Source: Pararcticibacter amylolyticus (lineage in GTDB: Bacteria > Bacteroidota > Bacteroidia > Sphingobacteriales > Sphingobacteriaceae). Taken from it: a DNA stretch of 43,809 nt. Position 1 is the first letter of the stretch. Every line of letters begins with the position of its first letter. Both the position numbers and the translations under genes were made by a program. Where the stretch lies: the NCBI RefSeq assembly GCF_003130405.1, contig NZ_QEAS01000008.1, positions 1 to 43,809 of the forward strand. The letters run 5' to 3'. Below are positions 33,849-43,600 of the stretch, one piece after another. Below the pieces are notes generated by a model. The model saw only the letters and a list, made by a program, of their open reading frames with translations, made no database searches and was not told where the DNA came from.

Positions 33849-34526
33849 ATGAAACCTTTCTGGCTTTATCTGATATTTCTGCTACCAGCCTCCGTATTTG
33901 CCCAAAACGAATTCAGAAGGTTTGCTGTTGGAGCAAATGCAGGGATCACTACCAGCAAAAATGACCTGTCGTCGTCGAAATATAAATTTGCTTTTGGCGG
34001 GACTGCTGATTTTTATTTCAGCCGGTATGTCAATATCGGAGCCGAGCTGCAAAAGGGGAAGTTAGCGGGATCTGAATCCGCTTCACCAGGCAGATATTTT
34101 GTGAATGATTATAAGGCGGCAACGGCTTATGGAAAGGTCCATCTCGGCCAGTTTATGGGAAACAGCGGACGATATCACTTCAACGATGAAGGTATTATAA
34201 ACAGGTTCATCAAAGGAATATATGCCGGAAGTGGGATCGGCTTGATTTCCAGCAGCCAGGTAAGCATTAACAGGAAGCCGGTACCTGGCCGGGAAGCTTT
34301 GTTCCGTGGTGCAAACTGGAATAAAGAGCTGGTTATTCCGGTGCTTGCCGGAGTTGATCTCCAAACTTCAAGGGAGCCCAGGGTGATCCTGAGTATGAAG
34401 TTCCAGGCGAACTTTTTAATGGGGGATAATATGGATGGGTATTACATTCCCGGAAGTGGAAATGATATGTATGGGGTTTTCAATATAGGGCTGAAATACA
34501 TGTTCGGTCCGCTTGTGCAGTATTAA
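33849..34526 (+). CDS. Predicted outer-membrane beta-barrel protein
   Basis: Exported protein of 225 residues with signal peptide 1-19 (ending SVFAQ). The mature part alternates polar and hydrophobic residues in strand-like stretches (VGANAGITTSK, FAFGGTADFYFS, YVNIGAELQKGKL, GIYAGSGIGLISS, VFNIGLKYMFG) and ends in an amphipathic strand, as in small eight-stranded OmpW/OmpA-like or PorT-like barrels of Bacteroidota. No specific family is recognised. It is convergent with folC, 88 bases apart, with no clear terminator in between. Confidence 0.75.
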   Translation: MKPFWLYLIFLLPASVFAQNEFRRFAVGANAGITTSKNDLSSSKYKFAFGGTADFYFSRYVNIGAELQKGKLAGSESASPGRYFVNDYKAATAYGKVHLGQFMGNSGRYHFNDEGIINRFIKGIYAGSGIGLISSSQVSINRKPVPGREALFRGANWNKELVIPVLAGVDLQTSREPRVILSMKFQANFLMGDNMDGYYIPGSGNDMYGVFNIGLKYMFGPLVQY

Positions 34527-34614
34527 GCTGATATTTATTTCGATTCCTTTAGTATGGGTAAACGGTATTGTAAAGATTCGGCTTGACTTATTGCTTTACG
34601 CCGCTGTACGCAGA

Positions 34615-35910
34615 TCAGACTACTTCAGCTGCAACGAACGTACTTCCGCCAACAAATATCAGGTCATCTTTCCCTGCTGCCTTCCTGGCGGCTGCCAGGG
34701 CCTCGTTAACGCTTGAATATGCCTGCCCCCTCAGTCCTTTCAGGGCAGCTTCTGCAGCCAGTTCTTCCGAGGGCTTAGCCCGCTCAATGGCGGGCTGGCA
34801 AAAGTAATATGCAGCATCAGCGGGCAGGAGAGAGAGTACCCTGGAAATATCTTTGTCTTTGACCATGCCAATCACCAGATGAAGCTTAGAAAAGGAAGTT
34901 TGCTGAATGTTTCTTAAAACTTCACGGATTCCATCTTCATTGTGCCCAGTGTCGCAGATAACCAGAGGAGCTCTGTCCAGGACCTGCCATCTGCCCATTA
35001 AACCGGTAGCAGACTGCACATTGGCAAGAGCTTTAGTAATATGTTCCTTATCAATAAGAAATCCCTGCTTCCGTAACTCCTTTACAGCGCTTAATACTGT
35101 CTTTATGTTTTTTAACTGATATGTTCCTGTAAGATCAAGTTCAATCAGGGCGGGAATTATATCATCAGAAGGGCTGACGTTTACCTGCAGCAGATCTTTG
35201 TGTGCTCCGCTTATCTTTTCTCCCGACACTTCCCATTCTTCTGAAGCAAAAGTAATATCTGATCCGGTTTCTCTTGCCTGGGTAATGAACACGTCTTTTG
35301 TTTCCGGGTGTTGCTCTCCTATAACAACCGGTACGCCTGGTTTAATAATTCCCGCTTTTTCGGCAGCAATAAGCGGAAGGGTATCTCCGAGGATATTCAT
35401 GTGATCAAAACCAATGTTGGTGATCACTGAAAGAAGCGGAGTGATAATATTGGTAGAATCAAGTCTCCCTCCCAAACCTACTTCAATGACAGCAATATCA
35501 ACCTTTTGTTCAGCAAAGTACTGAAAGGCCATTGCAACTGTCACTTCGAAGAATGAAGGCTCAATTTCGTTTATGCAAGCTTTGAGGTGATCCGTCAACT
35601 CAACAACCTTTTCTTCCGGAATCATATCTCCGTTTATCCGGATTCGCTCCCTGAAATCCCGGAGGTGAGGGGAGGTGTATAAACCGGTTTTGTAGCCAGC
35701 CTGCTGTAGTATTGCGGCGAGCATATGCGACACTGACCCTTTTCCGTTAGTGCCGCCTACATGTACAGTCCTGAACTTTTCCTGCGGATTGCCCGAATAA
35801 CTGCAAAGCAGCCTGGTATTAGTAAGATCCTTTTTTAACGCCGGAGCCCCGATCCTGGAAAACATAGGCAGACGGGAGTAAAGGAACTCTACGGTTTGCT
35901 GGTAAGACAT
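34615..35910 (-). CDS. folC: Folylpolyglutamate synthase / dihydrofolate synthase
   Basis: Cytoplasmic ATP-dependent ligase that adds glutamate to dihydropteroate and folates. The 431 residues have the Mur-ligase-like P-loop GGTNGKGSVS (52-61, K57), the following YTSPHLRDFRERI, the signature EVGLGGRLDSTN (143-154) and ICDTGHNEDG in the C-terminal domain. Length is normal. The gene is the last of the minus-strand run, 17 bases after the TonB-like gene, so it is probably cotranscribed with the envelope genes; the functional link is not obvious. Confidence 0.95.
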   Translation of the reverse strand: MSYQQTVEFLYSRLPMFSRIGAPALKKDLTNTRLLCSYSGNPQEKFRTVHVGGTNGKGSVSHMLAAILQQAGYKTGLYTSPHLRDFRERIRINGDMIPEEKVVELTDHLKACINEIEPSFFEVTVAMAFQYFAEQKVDIAVIEVGLGGRLDSTNIITPLLSVITNIGFDHMNILGDTLPLIAAEKAGIIKPGVPVVIGEQHPETKDVFITQARETGSDITFASEEWEVSGEKISGAHKDLLQVNVSPSDDIIPALIELDLTGTYQLKNIKTVLSAVKELRKQGFLIDKEHITKALANVQSATGLMGRWQVLDRAPLVICDTGHNEDGIREVLRNIQQTSFSKLHLVIGMVKDKDISRVLSLLPADAAYYFCQPAIERAKPSEELAAEAALKGLRGQAYSSVNEALAAARKAAGKDDLIFVGGSTFVAAEVV

Positions 35911-35927
35911 GTTATGTATACCTCAGA

Positions 35928-36749
35928 TTATTTCACCTTGAAGTTAAACACCACGACTCCGATCTGTACATCCGGAGCAGATTCAAGCTGGTTTAGTTTA
36001 GCACCCATTACCGCTTGTTCACATTTACGCCAGAGGTTCTGATCTGAAAGTGTAGTTCCCCTGACGCCTGCCCGGGCGTAGACGACTTCGCCTGACTTGT
36101 CAACCCGGATCTCCACATAGATCTTCCCTGATTGCTGCCCCTGATCGTTGATCCTTGGCAGATTGAGGAAGCGCCTGTTTGCAAGGGTAAGCTTGACATT
36201 TCCGAAACCTGAGCCGCCTGATCCGTAATTAGAGGCAAGAGGGTCGCCATCAGGATCTCCCTGATTACCCGGTGTGCTGCCGGTTCCATCGCCCATACCC
36301 GTTCCGGTACTCTTCTTCCCTTTGTAAAGGGCATTCTGATTCACAGTGGGTTTACTTTCTTTAGGGGGTGTTGTGGCTGTTGATGCAACGGGTGCGCTGG
36401 TTGCCTTTTTAGGAACACTTACTTCCGGAGCATCTTCTACTTCCTGCGTCACAACGGTTTTCTCATTGCTTTCTGCCGAGGGGACGGGTTGTGTTTCGGT
36501 ATTGGGAAGCACTTTATCAGGCGGGGTATTATTGGCATTCGGATCTACTGAAGGTTCTTCGATACTCATGAAGTCATCACCCATTCCTTCTTCAACCGTG
36601 CCGTAATTGACAACAATACCGCCTGTTCCTACTTCCTGGGGTGCCTGCATCCCAAAGACAATAAAATAACTGATTGCTATTAAAAGTCCCATCATAACTC
36701 CTGAGATCAGGAATGCTTTGGGATAGTTATTTTCTTCCTGGTATTGCAT
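35928..36749 (-). CDS. TonB/TolA-type energy transducer
   Basis: Periplasm-spanning protein of 273 residues with a single N-terminal transmembrane anchor (about 12-33), a Pro/Thr/Glu-rich extended region (about 60-150), a Gly/Asp-rich linker (GTGMGDGTGSTPGNQGDPDG) and a C-terminal TonB/TolA-like domain from about 190 (NLPRINDQGQQSGKIYVEIRVDKSGEVVYARAG). It follows exbD after three bases and exbB is just upstream, so it is the transducer of that proton-driven motor. Whether it energises SusC-type receptors (TonB) or envelope constriction (TolA) cannot be decided from sequence. Confidence 0.85.
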   Translation of the reverse strand: MQYQEENNYPKAFLISGVMMGLLIAISYFIVFGMQAPQEVGTGGIVVNYGTVEEGMGDDFMSIEEPSVDPNANNTPPDKVLPNTETQPVPSAESNEKTVVTQEVEDAPEVSVPKKATSAPVASTATTPPKESKPTVNQNALYKGKKSTGTGMGDGTGSTPGNQGDPDGDPLASNYGSGGSGFGNVKLTLANRRFLNLPRINDQGQQSGKIYVEIRVDKSGEVVYARAGVRGTTLSDQNLWRKCEQAVMGAKLNQLESAPDVQIGVVVFNFKVK

Positions 36750-36752
36750 AGC

Positions 36753-37148
36753 TTATTTGGGTTCCGTTGCTAAAACAAGTTTTATTCCCATTTTGTTAGC
36801 GATGTCCATGATCTGAACAACGTCCTGAATGGCAACCGTGCGATCAACGCTCAATACAATAGTTAGCTCTTCTACCTGCTGCTTATAAACCAGCAGCCTT
36901 GGCTGAATATCTTCGAGCTTAACAGGCTGTTTGTCCAGGAAGTACTCCAGATCCTTTGTAACTGCTATACTAACGGTTTTTTTAGATATTGATTGTCCTG
37001 ATTCTGATTTCGGGAGCAACAACTTAATCACATTTGGATTCGTTAACGTTGACGCGATCAGGAAGAACAGCATCAGGAAGAACATGATGTCGTTCATCGC
37101 GGAAGTTTGTACTTCTGCTGCAGGACGGTTTCTTTTTCTTAAATTCAT
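36753..37148 (-). CDS. exbD: ExbD/TolR-family biopolymer transport protein
   Basis: Inner-membrane motor subunit of 131 residues with one transmembrane helix (about 19-36). The proton-carrying aspartate is D20 in AMNDIMFFLMLFFLIAS. The periplasmic domain (about 40-131) has the usual ExbD ending TIVLSVDRTVAIQDVVQIMDIANKMGI. It lies 65 bases after the exbB-like gene and abuts the TonB-like gene. Confidence 0.92.
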   Translation of the reverse strand: MNLRKRNRPAAEVQTSAMNDIMFFLMLFFLIASTLTNPNVIKLLLPKSESGQSISKKTVSIAVTKDLEYFLDKQPVKLEDIQPRLLVYKQQVEELTIVLSVDRTVAIQDVVQIMDIANKMGIKLVLATEPK

Positions 37149-37213
37149 TTAAGATGCATTTTAGCAGGGCTTTGATGCCTGCAAGTCTAAAATCAATTTA
37201 TCTGCACTAACTG

Positions 37214-37912
37214 TTAACGTCCCGGTTCTTCAAGCAGGTCGATAAACTCAATGGCATCCGTTTCCATTCTCAGGATCACGCGGTCTACCATGATATTCAA
37301 TACATGATATCCAACATATGCAAGGATACCAATCATCAGACCCGTAGCTGAAGTGATCATTTTTTCATACAAACCTTCCGAAATGATACCAATACTCATG
37401 TTATCAGAAAGAGAGATGTTATAGAAGATCCTGATTACTCCCGAAATCGTACCAACGAAACCGAGCATTGGAGCGATACCGGCTACGATACCAAGGATGC
37501 TGATGTTCTTTTCGAGCTTCGAAACTTCAAGCTTGCCTACATTTTCAATAGCGCCTTCAATTTCCTTGATGGGTCTTCCTATCCGTAATAATCCCTTCTG
37601 AAGCATTCTGCCAAGAGGGGTATTGCTGTTGCGGCAGATGGCGACAGCCGAATCAAGTTTACCGGTTAAGATACTCTGTTTGATTTGTACCATCAGGTTA
37701 GAATCATTACGCGACGCTTTCCGGATGGTTATATATCTCTCTATAAAGATTACCAGGCCAATGAATAAAAGGATTGCGAGCGGTATCATCACCCATCCCC
37801 CCTTAAACAGCAGGTCCATAAATCTCAACTCCTGCGCTTTCTGTGCCGCCTGCGCTGCTGCTGTAGCAGCGGTGTCCGGGTTTATTGTTGAATCAATCTG
37901 TAATAGAAACAT
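37214..37912 (-). CDS. exbB: ExbB/TolQ/MotA-family proton channel protein
   Basis: Inner-membrane proton-channel subunit that drives ExbD/TonB. The 232 residues have three predicted helices (about 39-60, 137-165 and 187-210), with the conserved second-helix stretch GIAPMLGFVGTISGVIRIF and third-helix start SATGLMIGILAYVGYHVL. It follows the SPOR-domain gene by five bases. N-terminal residues before the first helix are Ala/Gln-rich and poorly conserved in general. Confidence 0.93.
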   Translation of the reverse strand: MFLLQIDSTINPDTAATAAAQAAQKAQELRFMDLLFKGGWVMIPLAILLFIGLVIFIERYITIRKASRNDSNLMVQIKQSILTGKLDSAVAICRNSNTPLGRMLQKGLLRIGRPIKEIEGAIENVGKLEVSKLEKNISILGIVAGIAPMLGFVGTISGVIRIFYNISLSDNMSIGIISEGLYEKMITSATGLMIGILAYVGYHVLNIMVDRVILRMETDAIEFIDLLEEPGR

Positions 37913-37917
37913 GTGTG

Positions 37918-38940
37918 TTATTGTTTTACTTTATCTTTTACTGTTAAAATCCAGGCCTCCCTGTTGAAAGTGTTCTGTACTTTTCTCTTTTCCAGGTTGG
38001 CTTCTTCATAAGTGGTGTAAGAACCTAAGCTGATCTTGAATCTGGGTTTCCTCGTGTCTTCATAAATAGAAGCCCGGATGCCCCTGTTTTTCATTACTTT
38101 AATATAGTCTTCGGCTTCAGAGCGTAAGCCAAATGAGGCTCCTATCACTTCAAACTTAGGAAGCTTCTCTGTGAGAGCAACGGGAGCTGTGGTAGTTACA
38201 GTTGGTTTCGGACGGGGAACAGAATCTGTCCGTTTTGTAACTCCTGTTGTTGCGGGAAGGGCAGAGGTCTGCGGGTGGTTCTGCAATGTATCTTGTTGTA
38301 CCGGCGGAGCCGTGACTTTCGCAGGCTGTTCGTTCACCTGGAGCGGTCTGTCTGTCTTCAGATCGAATAATTCCGGGTAAAATACGTATGCCAGCCCCCC
38401 TGTACCAATGATTAAAATAAGGATCACCAGGATGGCCTGCCCGAGACTATTGGACCTGGCAGGTTTTTCCTCTTCAGCGAACTCTGCGGGAGGCGAAACG
38501 GGAATCGTGTGGCTCTCCGCCATCTTTCTGGCCGGAGGAGAAAATGCAGTATCCTGAACTGGCGCCAAACCAAAACTCGAAGCTTCCGTGCTCAGGGGAG
38601 ACATCGATAAATGGCCGTTCTGGTTATGAAGTATCCCGAGCGGACTCAGATCTGCCTGTCCTTCTGAAGCGAGGGATTGCCTGATATGGTCAACGAATTT
38701 GTTGATGAAATATCTTGCGCCTGCATCGGAAATGTTTTTTACGGCGCTGACATATCTTACCAGTTCACTGTTATTAGAATCCCCTGTTTTAAAGCTGATC
38801 TCTTCTGATGGAGGGTACAGGATCCCGGTAGCCCGGTCGTACTTTGCTGATATTCTCTTTTTGCAGAACGTTCCGATACCAGAAAGGCTTATTTCATTAT
38901 GGTCTCTAAGAAGTTCCGATATATACAGCGCAATATCCAT
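37918..38940 (-). CDS. HU-CCDC81 and SPOR domain membrane protein
   Basis: Predicted inner-membrane protein of 340 residues. The cytoplasmic N-terminus (about 1-115) resembles the paired HU-CCDC81 bacterial domain (LLRDHNEISLSGIGTFCKKR, FVDHIRQSLASEGQADLSPLGILHN), an HU-fold unit described mainly in Bacteroidota. A Pro/Glu-rich linker, one transmembrane helix (about 168-187), a Thr/Pro-rich periplasmic linker and a SPOR domain (about 262-335, FEVIGASFGLRSEAEDYIKVM) follow. SPOR domains bind denuded peptidoglycan at division sites. The arrangement could couple a cytoplasmic protein or nucleoid partner to the septal wall; that is inference. Confidence 0.85.
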   Translation of the reverse strand: MDIALYISELLRDHNEISLSGIGTFCKKRISAKYDRATGILYPPSEEISFKTGDSNNSELVRYVSAVKNISDAGARYFINKFVDHIRQSLASEGQADLSPLGILHNQNGHLSMSPLSTEASSFGLAPVQDTAFSPPARKMAESHTIPVSPPAEFAEEEKPARSNSLGQAILVILILIIGTGGLAYVFYPELFDLKTDRPLQVNEQPAKVTAPPVQQDTLQNHPQTSALPATTGVTKRTDSVPRPKPTVTTTAPVALTEKLPKFEVIGASFGLRSEAEDYIKVMKNRGIRASIYEDTRKPRFKISLGSYTTYEEANLEKRKVQNTFNREAWILTVKDKVKQ

Positions 38941-38980
38941 CCCGGTAAAATTAACTAAAAAATTTATGCCGCCAACACTA

Positions 38981-40642
38981 TCAGAAGGAATAGTTTAAAC
39001 CGGCGATAACATTTAATCCAACTTTTGGATAGTATAAATACCTTTCGTATTTGTTGCCGAAGATGTTATTTGCTCTCAGGAAAATTCCGTATTTCTCTTT
39101 ATACAGGTATTCTGCACCTGCGCTAAAGTCTACATAACTCTTGATTTTTACCATGACCGGGTCAGGGTTGTATTTTACCCCGTATGTCTGGTCGTTAACA
39201 ACGATCTCGCCATCAAGGGTTAACTTCTTTTTAATATTAACGCGGGCGTTTGAAGAGAGACGGAACTCGGGCATGAACCAGGCTTTCTCCTGGATATCCA
39301 TATTGTAGGTATTGATATTCACTTTTCCCTGCCAGCTGACAGTTTCTGAGATCTTTACACTCACTTCTCCTTCTAAACCGGTTACCTTTGCGTCATCATA
39401 GATCATGTTAAAGCGCTCCTGACGGTCCCTGTCGTTCCTGAACAAAGCCATATCGTTAATCTTTTTATAGAACAACATAGCCTTATACCCAAAACCTGCA
39501 CCTGCATTTCCTTTTATACCACCATAGATATTTGTTTTCTCAACGGCGTTTTGAATGCCGACATTCTGATTCAGATAAGGATTCTCACGTGAGAACTCTC
39601 TCAGAGTCGACTTGTTGATGTTCCCGGTAAAGCCTCCGAATACGGTGGCAAATTCAGGAACGATGGGTATTTCAGCAGTGATGGCCGGAAAGAAGTTGAA
39701 TCTTGAGTTTGTTCCGAACTCCTGGACCAGGTTTACACCCAGGGCGAGTTTGTAGGTTTCTCCCTGCAGCTTAATATATGGATTTGCCCTGAAAATGTGG
39801 TTACCGATACTTGCTGAATCTTTTGTCTGCGTGATATCAAGGGAGGTATTTACCCCGATGTTGAACTGTTTCCATACCTTATTCAGGAATCCGCTCAGTG
39901 CTAATGAGTTCTCCTTTGCATTGAACTTGTCGGACATCAGGTAAGCATCGGCTTTCAGCGCGTAGTCAACCGGGGGATTTTCTTCGTAATTCTTGATCAG
40001 CTCGCCTTTAAGGGTAAAAGTGCTGTAGCGTTGTTTTTCAGGATTAGCATGAATGGTCTTACCTGAATCGGCGCTGAAGCCGTAATAATAACTTGCGTAG
40101 CGGTCAAAGCCAAGCTCTCCGTTGAGCGTGATTTTGTCCAGCACACTTTTCCCGAATATTCCTAATTCCTGTCTTGAAAATTGCTGCTTTGTCAGGCTCC
40201 CTTCCTGGTTCAGGTGCTTTGCAAAAACTCCGGCCTGCAAGCCTTCGTCCGCACCTGTGTTGAGGTAAAGTTCTGCCAGTCCCGTACTGAAATTCCCGAG
40301 ACCGAGTTTGGCGTAATTGGCCAGCGGGGGAGGAACTGCCGCCTGCGACAGGGGCTGTGCCTGCAATTGCCTGATCTCGCTGTTCAATTCCAGCTTTCTA
40401 TTCAGGATAGAATAATTCTGTTTCGATTTTAATGCTTTGGTACTGTTCAGATCCGGGCTCCTCCGGATCTTGGCAGCATCAGCCAGTACCGGTTTGTATG
40501 GTCTTTCTACAACAATTTCTTCTGTTAATGCCCCGGTCGGTTTATCAGTCTTTTTTTCTTCAGGTTTTACCTGAGCATAAGAAGTCGCTGCAAACAGCAG
40601 AACTGAAAAACTAAGAGTATATGGAATATGATTGAGTTTCAT
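38981..40642 (-). CDS. Outer-membrane beta-barrel protein, TonB-receptor-like without plug
   Basis: Exported protein of 553 residues from the ATG at 40642, which opens a signal peptide (about 1-23, ending TSYAQ); an upstream start at 40732 would overlap the TPR gene. After a Lys/Glu-rich linker comes GALTEEIVVERPYKPVLADA, with a TonB-box-like EEIVV, then about 60 residues without the plug domain of TonB-dependent receptors, then a long barrel (strands such as YAKLGLGNFSTGLAELYL, VGINVIAGLNYSF-type ending). The barrel part resembles the C-terminal half of TonB-dependent receptors. It begins 4 bases after the TPR gene and is cotranscribed with ExbB/ExbD/TonB-like genes. Function unknown. Confidence 0.8.
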   Translation of the reverse strand: MKLNHIPYTLSFSVLLFAATSYAQVKPEEKKTDKPTGALTEEIVVERPYKPVLADAAKIRRSPDLNSTKALKSKQNYSILNRKLELNSEIRQLQAQPLSQAAVPPPLANYAKLGLGNFSTGLAELYLNTGADEGLQAGVFAKHLNQEGSLTKQQFSRQELGIFGKSVLDKITLNGELGFDRYASYYYGFSADSGKTIHANPEKQRYSTFTLKGELIKNYEENPPVDYALKADAYLMSDKFNAKENSLALSGFLNKVWKQFNIGVNTSLDITQTKDSASIGNHIFRANPYIKLQGETYKLALGVNLVQEFGTNSRFNFFPAITAEIPIVPEFATVFGGFTGNINKSTLREFSRENPYLNQNVGIQNAVEKTNIYGGIKGNAGAGFGYKAMLFYKKINDMALFRNDRDRQERFNMIYDDAKVTGLEGEVSVKISETVSWQGKVNINTYNMDIQEKAWFMPEFRLSSNARVNIKKKLTLDGEIVVNDQTYGVKYNPDPVMVKIKSYVDFSAGAEYLYKEKYGIFLRANNIFGNKYERYLYYPKVGLNVIAGLNYSF

Positions 40643-40646
40643 TGTA

Positions 40647-43600
40647 CTATTTCTTCTTGTTAAGTTGATCAAGTTTTGCTTTGGCTGTCGGAATGATATC
40701 ATCATCCTTCCCCGCGTAATTGTCCAGAACACTCTGAAGAGTACTCTTAGCCTGGAAGTTATCTTTCAGGGCGACATAATTGTCGGCGAGAAGAATGAAG
40801 CCCTTCGCCACCCAATAATCATGCGACTCCATCTTGACTAACTCGAATATGGTTTTCTGTGATGCTTTGTAATCTCCGCGTACATACTGGAGATATCCTA
40901 CCAGATATTTTGCTTCGGCACCAACTACCGTAGCTGTTTTACCGGCAACATCTGTCAGTTCTTTTGTCGCCGTAGTCGTATCACCTTTCAACAGGTAAGC
41001 CTTGCCGGCAAAAAGTCCGGCCCGGTATTTTTCTTCAGCAGACGAGCGGTCGAACTCCCTGATGATCTTTACATATTTAAGTACATCATCCGGCATATTC
41101 ATGTTCTGATATGCTTCCAGAAGATTATTGATCGCGAATCCGTAATTCGTCTTATATTCTGATGTAAGCTCCAGCTTTTTCAGGTAAACTACCGCTTCAT
41201 TGTATTTTTTCTGGTGCAGGTAAAGCCGGGAGATGCTCATCAGCGCTCTCTCGGTATATTCGCTTGTCCAGTCGTTAAGGATGAATGTATAGTCTGGAAT
41301 GGCTTCATCAGGCCTGTTGAGTTTAACCAGGCTTTCGGCCCTTATAAAACGGGCGTGTTTCTCATAAATTGGCTTCGGGAACTTGTCGAAGTAGGCATTG
41401 ATCGCATCAAAAGCAGCCTGGTAATCTCCTCTGAGGAAGAGGTTATTCGCAGCCTGGAAAGTGATGTTATCCTGTTCTGAAGTTGTCAGGTTTCCGATAC
41501 TGGTGCTGTTTGCATAGCCAAGATATCCGTTGGCATCTCCTTTATCCAGGTAGATATTCTTGATCGATTCAAGTGCCAGCTTTGCTTCGTCGGTAGTAGA
41601 ATAATCTTTTACTACTCTCTGGAATGTAGCCAGGGCGGCTTCATCCTGATCCTGGTTGTACTGAACAAGTCCCACCGTTACAAGAGCCCGGGGAACATAG
41701 CTGCTTCTCGGATATTTTTCTATCAGAGCAAGCAGGTCGTTTTTCGACCGGTCATTTTCGCCTTTCACAAAATAAGTATAAGCGATCTCGAACCCGGCAT
41801 CATCCGCATAGTTGGAATTCGGGAATTTTTGCAGCAGAGCCTGATGCGTGGCGATCTTGGCATCCGGTTGTCCTGTCAGCCCTTCGATCATCCCTTTCTG
41901 GAATAAAGCATAGTCTTCACCATCAGTATTCCAGGCAATCACCCGGTTATACTGCTGCATGGCGAGATCATAGCTTTTTAATACGAAGTAGGAATCCCCA
42001 AGGCGTAAAGTAGCGTCATTTACCGTATTCCGGTCTTTGTCGTCGCCATTAAGGAACCTGTCGAAATATTTCGCCGCCTTACCATAGTTTTCGTACTGGA
42101 ATGCAGAATAGCCTAAAGCATAGTTAGCGTAATTGTATACATCTGTTTTGCGGGCAGCAGGCATAGCGAGAAATTTCTCAAACTGGGCTACCGACTCTCC
42201 GTATTTTCTAACCTCAAACATTGCTTCGGCAAGCCAGTAGGTAGCTAAAGCCTCCAGTTCGTCGTCAACAGCGTTCTTTTGAGAACGCATGAACAGGGAA
42301 ATACTGTTTTCAAAAGCTCTTTCATTATAGAACTCCAGCCCTCTGAAATACGTTACCTTCTGATAGACCGCTTTTGTTTCGGCATTCTTGGTCGGGATAG
42401 TTTCCAGGATGTTTACAGCTTCTTTGTAGTTTTTGGTTGAAAGCAGAACTTCTCCCAGCAATGTCTTGGCATCATTGATCCTAGCAGAACGGGGATAGGT
42501 TTTGATGAACTGCTGTACCGCATCAAGAGCTACAGTATAGAAATCGAGATCGTAAGAAAGCTTTGCGTAATTGAATAATCCCTCTTCCTTCAGTTTGGGG
42601 TCGAAGTCGAGGCGGGATGCTCTGAAGAAAGCGTTCCTTGCAGCCTGCTTGTTGTTGGTTTTTACAGAGGCTTCTCCCAGAACAAGCATTCCGCTCTGGT
42701 AGTGAACATCCGGGCTTCCCATTTTCTCGAGTTCCACAATAGCTTTCTGTGGGTTGCCTAATTGCATATAGGCATAGCCCATCTGGTAGTTATCCTGGTT
42801 ATTCTGTGTTTTTCCTTTATCAAGAGCCTGGAACTTCTGATAGTAAGAAATGGACGTTTTATAATCATTTCTTGCAAAGTAGGTGGCAGCCACCAGGCGG
42901 TACATTTCCGCTTTGTACTGCTCATCGATTACGTTGATTGCGGGAATAGTGTATTCCAGGACATCATCATAGCGTTTATCCAGGAAGTAAAGAGCCGATA
43001 TATAATAAGGGTAGCTGGACTGATAAGCAGTTGAATTCTTCAGTCGTTCAAACTCCCGCAGGGCAGTCTTATAGTCGGCATTCAGGTAACTCAGGTAAGC
43101 ATAATAATAGATGGACGATTCATTATAAATCCCCTTTTCTTCCTTCAGCTTGGCAAACAGCGGTTCTGCGTCAGTGTATTTCTTTACAGAGAAGTAAGAG
43201 TAGGCAAGCTTAAACCTGTATTCGTAATTGTCCTTTCCTGCCAGGTTTGAAGCATTGGTCTTAGTGAACCACTCAATTGCCTTCTCGTAATTCTTCCTCT
43301 CGAAGAATGAACGTCCCATCTGGAAGTACGCAGCCTTTGTATTAGCCCCGGAAGGATATTCCCTGATGAAAGCAAGAAAGAGTCCTTCCGCATTCGAGTT
43401 CCCGAGTTCCAGCGCACACACCGCCTGGTAGTACTGTGCATTTTCCTTTATAAGAGAAATCTGTTTGCCATCAGGCAGCAGTTGAGATGAAGGCGCCAGG
43501 CGATACTGTTCAACTTTGCTGAACTGTTCACTTGCCGCAGCATATTTCGATTTTTCAAAAAGCTCGATCCCACTTTTATAAGCCTGGTTTATGGTAAACC

